A stretch of DNA of 64,000 nucleotides, taken from assembly GCA_947475525.1 (NCBI GenBank), contig CANJMI010000010.1:62001-126000 (forward strand), given 5' to 3'. A program made the translations under genes and the position numbers. The first letter of the stretch is position 1, and each line of letters begins with the position of its first letter. Of this stretch, positions 62,389 to 64,000 are shown one piece after another. The notes under the pieces are model-generated. The model did no database searches. It worked only from the letters and a program-made list of their open reading frames with translations, and was not told where the DNA came from. This DNA comes from Polyangiaceae bacterium. Its GTDB lineage: Bacteria > Myxococcota_A > Polyangia > Polyangiales > Polyangiaceae.

Positions 62389-63837
62389 TCACTTTCGGAG
62401 TTCTTGCTCGAAGAGGTCGCTCGCCAATTTCGGGTCGGCGCTACCGCCGGTCACCTTCATCAGTTGGCCCACGAAAAACCCTAAAATCCCGGTTTTTCCG
62501 GAACGGTATTGCTCCGCTTGTCGCGGGTTCGCGCGGACGATTTCGAGCGCCAAGTTCTGCAACGTCTCCGCGTCGTCGAGCACCTTGAGGCCCAGCGTTT
62601 CCACGAGCGCGCGGGGCGAGACCTCCTTGCCGATGAGGTCAGGGTAGAGCACCTTGGCCTGCTTTCCGCTGATCGCTCCAGACTCGACGAGGTCGACCAA
62701 CTCGGCCACCTGGTTCGGGCTCACCGGAAAGGTCGCCTCGAGTCCGGCGGTCACGGTGTCGCGCAGCACCTCGGTCTGGATGATGTTGGCAACTCGCACG
62801 CCTCGACCGCTGACGAGCGCGGCTTGCTCGAAGAATTCCGCGATGCGTGGATGCGAGGTCAAGACACGCAGCGCGCCCTCGGAGAGGCCAAACTCGGCTT
62901 GGAATCGCGCGCGCTTTGCCACCGGGAGTTCGGGAAGACGCGCGGCGCGCTCGGCTATGAACGCCGCATCGAGCACCAAAGGAGGCAAGTCCGGATCGGA
63001 AAAGTAGCGGTACTCATCTTCGGCTTCTTTGTCGCGGAGGAGGTAGCTCTCGCGCTTCTCCGCGTTGTAGCCGCGAGTCTGGAGGCGCACCCTTTCACCG
63101 CGCTCGAGCATGCGAACTTGGCGCCGGATCTCGCCATCGATCGCATCCTCGACGAAGCGAAACGAGTTGATGTTCTTCAGCTCCACGCGCACGCCGAAGG
63201 GCTCGCCGGACTTGCGCACCGATACGTTCGCATCGCAACGGAAGCTCCCCTGCTCGAGGTTGCCATCGTTTACGCCGATGAACATCACGAGCTCGTGAAG
63301 CTTCTCTAGGTAATCACGCGCCTCGGCGGGGGAGCGCAGCTCGGGTTCGCTCACGATTTCAATTAACGGTGTGCCCGCGCGATTGAGATCGACGAGCGAG
63401 AAACCACCGACACCATGCACGTTCTTGCCGGCGTCCTCTTCCATGTGGATGCGCGTGAGCCCAATGCGACGCGCTCCCTCGCCGACATCCACCTCGAGCC
63501 CGCCGCCAGTGGCGATTGGCCGGTCGAACTGCGTGAGTTGATAACCCTTGGGCGAGTCCGGGTAAAAGTAGTGTTTTCGTGCAAAAACGCTCGTTTCATG
63601 AACTTTGCAGCCGAGCGCCAGACCCGCGGAAACAGCCAAGGCCACAGCCTCCGCGTTGAGCACCGGGAGCGCCCCTGGCAGCCCGAGACACACGGGGCAC
63701 ACGTGCGTATTCGGGGGAGCGCCGAAGCTCGTCTCACAGCCGCAAAAGGCCTTCGTCAGGGTATGCAGTTGCGCGTGCACTTCGAGCCCGATCACGGGCT
63801 CCCACTGTCCGTAGGGGCTTGGCACGAGTGACTTCAT
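62389..63837 (-). CDS. gatB: Aspartyl/glutamyl-tRNA amidotransferase subunit B
   Basis: Protein of 482 residues. It begins with WEPVIGLEVHAQL, the GatB signature, and has the zinc or structural Cys pair region (CGCETSF and HVCPVCLGLPG), HMEEDAGK, and QTRGYNAEK (the typical E-T-R-x-[WY] region). The C-terminal YqeY-like tail ends EQELRK. GatB is the kinase and tRNA-binding subunit of GatCAB, which converts misacylated Glu-tRNAGln or Asp-tRNAAsn. gatA and gatC are not in this window. It is the first gene of a four-gene run. Confidence 0.97.
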   Translation of the reverse strand: MKSLVPSPYGQWEPVIGLEVHAQLHTLTKAFCGCETSFGAPPNTHVCPVCLGLPGALPVLNAEAVALAVSAGLALGCKVHETSVFARKHYFYPDSPKGYQLTQFDRPIATGGGLEVDVGEGARRIGLTRIHMEEDAGKNVHGVGGFSLVDLNRAGTPLIEIVSEPELRSPAEARDYLEKLHELVMFIGVNDGNLEQGSFRCDANVSVRKSGEPFGVRVELKNINSFRFVEDAIDGEIRRQVRMLERGERVRLQTRGYNAEKRESYLLRDKEAEDEYRYFSDPDLPPLVLDAAFIAERAARLPELPVAKRARFQAEFGLSEGALRVLTSHPRIAEFFEQAALVSGRGVRVANIIQTEVLRDTVTAGLEATFPVSPNQVAELVDLVESGAISGKQAKVLYPDLIGKEVSPRALVETLGLKVLDDAETLQNLALEIVRANPRQAEQYRSGKTGILGFFVGQLMKVTGGSADPKLASDLFEQELRK

Positions 63838-63921
63838 AGCGCGGCAGGGATGGCCCGAACAGCAGGAGGCGCGTCCCCCGGTGAACGTGCTCGAGAGCCC
63901 AGAGTACGGTACTGTACGCGG

Positions 63922-64000
63922 ATGAGCTTTCTCACCGTTCGGCGCAGCGCCCTCGTCAGCGTGACCCTCGGCGGCATGGCCTGCACGAGCATCCTCGGGC
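63922..64000 (+). CDS. Start of a probable lipoprotein gene, cut by window edge
   Basis: Twenty-six codons are visible: MSFLTVRRSALVSVTLGG then MACTSILG. Arg-Arg followed by a hydrophobic stretch and a lipobox-like GMAC suggests a lipoprotein signal, possibly of Tat type (xRRS). The product cannot be identified. Confidence 0.4.
   Translation, partial: MSFLTVRRSALVSVTLGGMACTSILG

Overview
This is a chromosomal window of high-GC DNA from a myxobacterium-like organism, most likely Myxococcota class Polyangia. The taxonomy is inferred from gene content and style, because no rRNA gene is present. Supporting signs are two PASTA-less serine/threonine kinases with a single C-terminal membrane anchor, many large Cys-rich or beta-propeller lipoproteins with Gly/Ser/Asn stalks, 'WGxSxxDVWxVG' repeats, a MopE-like metal-binding motif, a PEGA/TPR protein and an EtfD/FadF-type Fe-S membrane protein. 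Coding density is very high and there is no gene-free stretch over 300 bases. I see no tRNA, rRNA, CRISPR array, insertion sequence, prophage or replication origin.

Layout. 1-7.4 kb: a CPBP membrane protease, a UbiA/decaprenyl-phosphate phosphoribosyltransferase-like enzyme on the minus strand, then a MoxR ATPase - DUF58 - TgpA-like transglutaminase - TrmH run. 7.4-10.9 kb: a Ser/Thr kinase, a PEGA/TPR protein and a MopE-like lipoprotein. 10.9-16.5 kb: a solitary DNA methylase-type enzyme, a secreted metzincin-like lipoprotein, an ETF:quinone oxidoreductase-like Fe-S protein with a His-rich insert, and a small zinc-ribbon-like protein. 16.5-25 kb (minus strand): a tightly overlapped unit of an RlmI-like methyltransferase, a HAD phosphatase, a heterodimeric ABC exporter pair with one degenerate ATP site, UvrC and an esterase. 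25-30 kb: an outer-membrane-like protein with a Pro-rich repeat stalk, an Lnt-like N-acyltransferase and a large Cys-rich lipoprotein. 30-36 kb (minus strand): YbeY, a transaldolase-like aldolase, a second Ser/Thr kinase and SecA.

36-46 kb: an alpha/beta hydrolase, an active/inactive M16 protease pair, then a block of secreted lipoproteins. That block holds one WG-type propeller protein followed by an apparent operon of NHL propeller - NHL propeller - cytochrome P460-like c-heme lipoprotein - NHL propeller. It is the most unusual part of the window. 46-54 kb: a small lipoprotein, a YXWGXW/DUF6600 protein with two families of tandem repeats, an OmpA/TSP3 protein, an L,D-transpeptidase-like protein, a polyprenyl-phosphate-type glycosyltransferase and another Cys-rich lipoprotein. 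53-64 kb: a VanW protein with a Lys-rich tail, CoaBC with substitutions at two decarboxylase residues, a second CPBP protease, YebC, two tandem paralogous stalked Cys-rich lipoproteins, and a minus-strand operon GatB - PlsC - a fused double 2-hydroxychromene-2-carboxylate isomerase-like protein - Ddl. A new lipoprotein-like gene begins at the right edge.

Housekeeping genes for translation, tRNA modification, DNA repair, secretion and cell wall/CoA synthesis are interleaved with lineage-specific envelope genes. Starts were moved downstream wherever the longest open frame ran into a neighbour or where a signal peptide, ATGA/GTGA overlap or ribosome-binding site indicated the true start.
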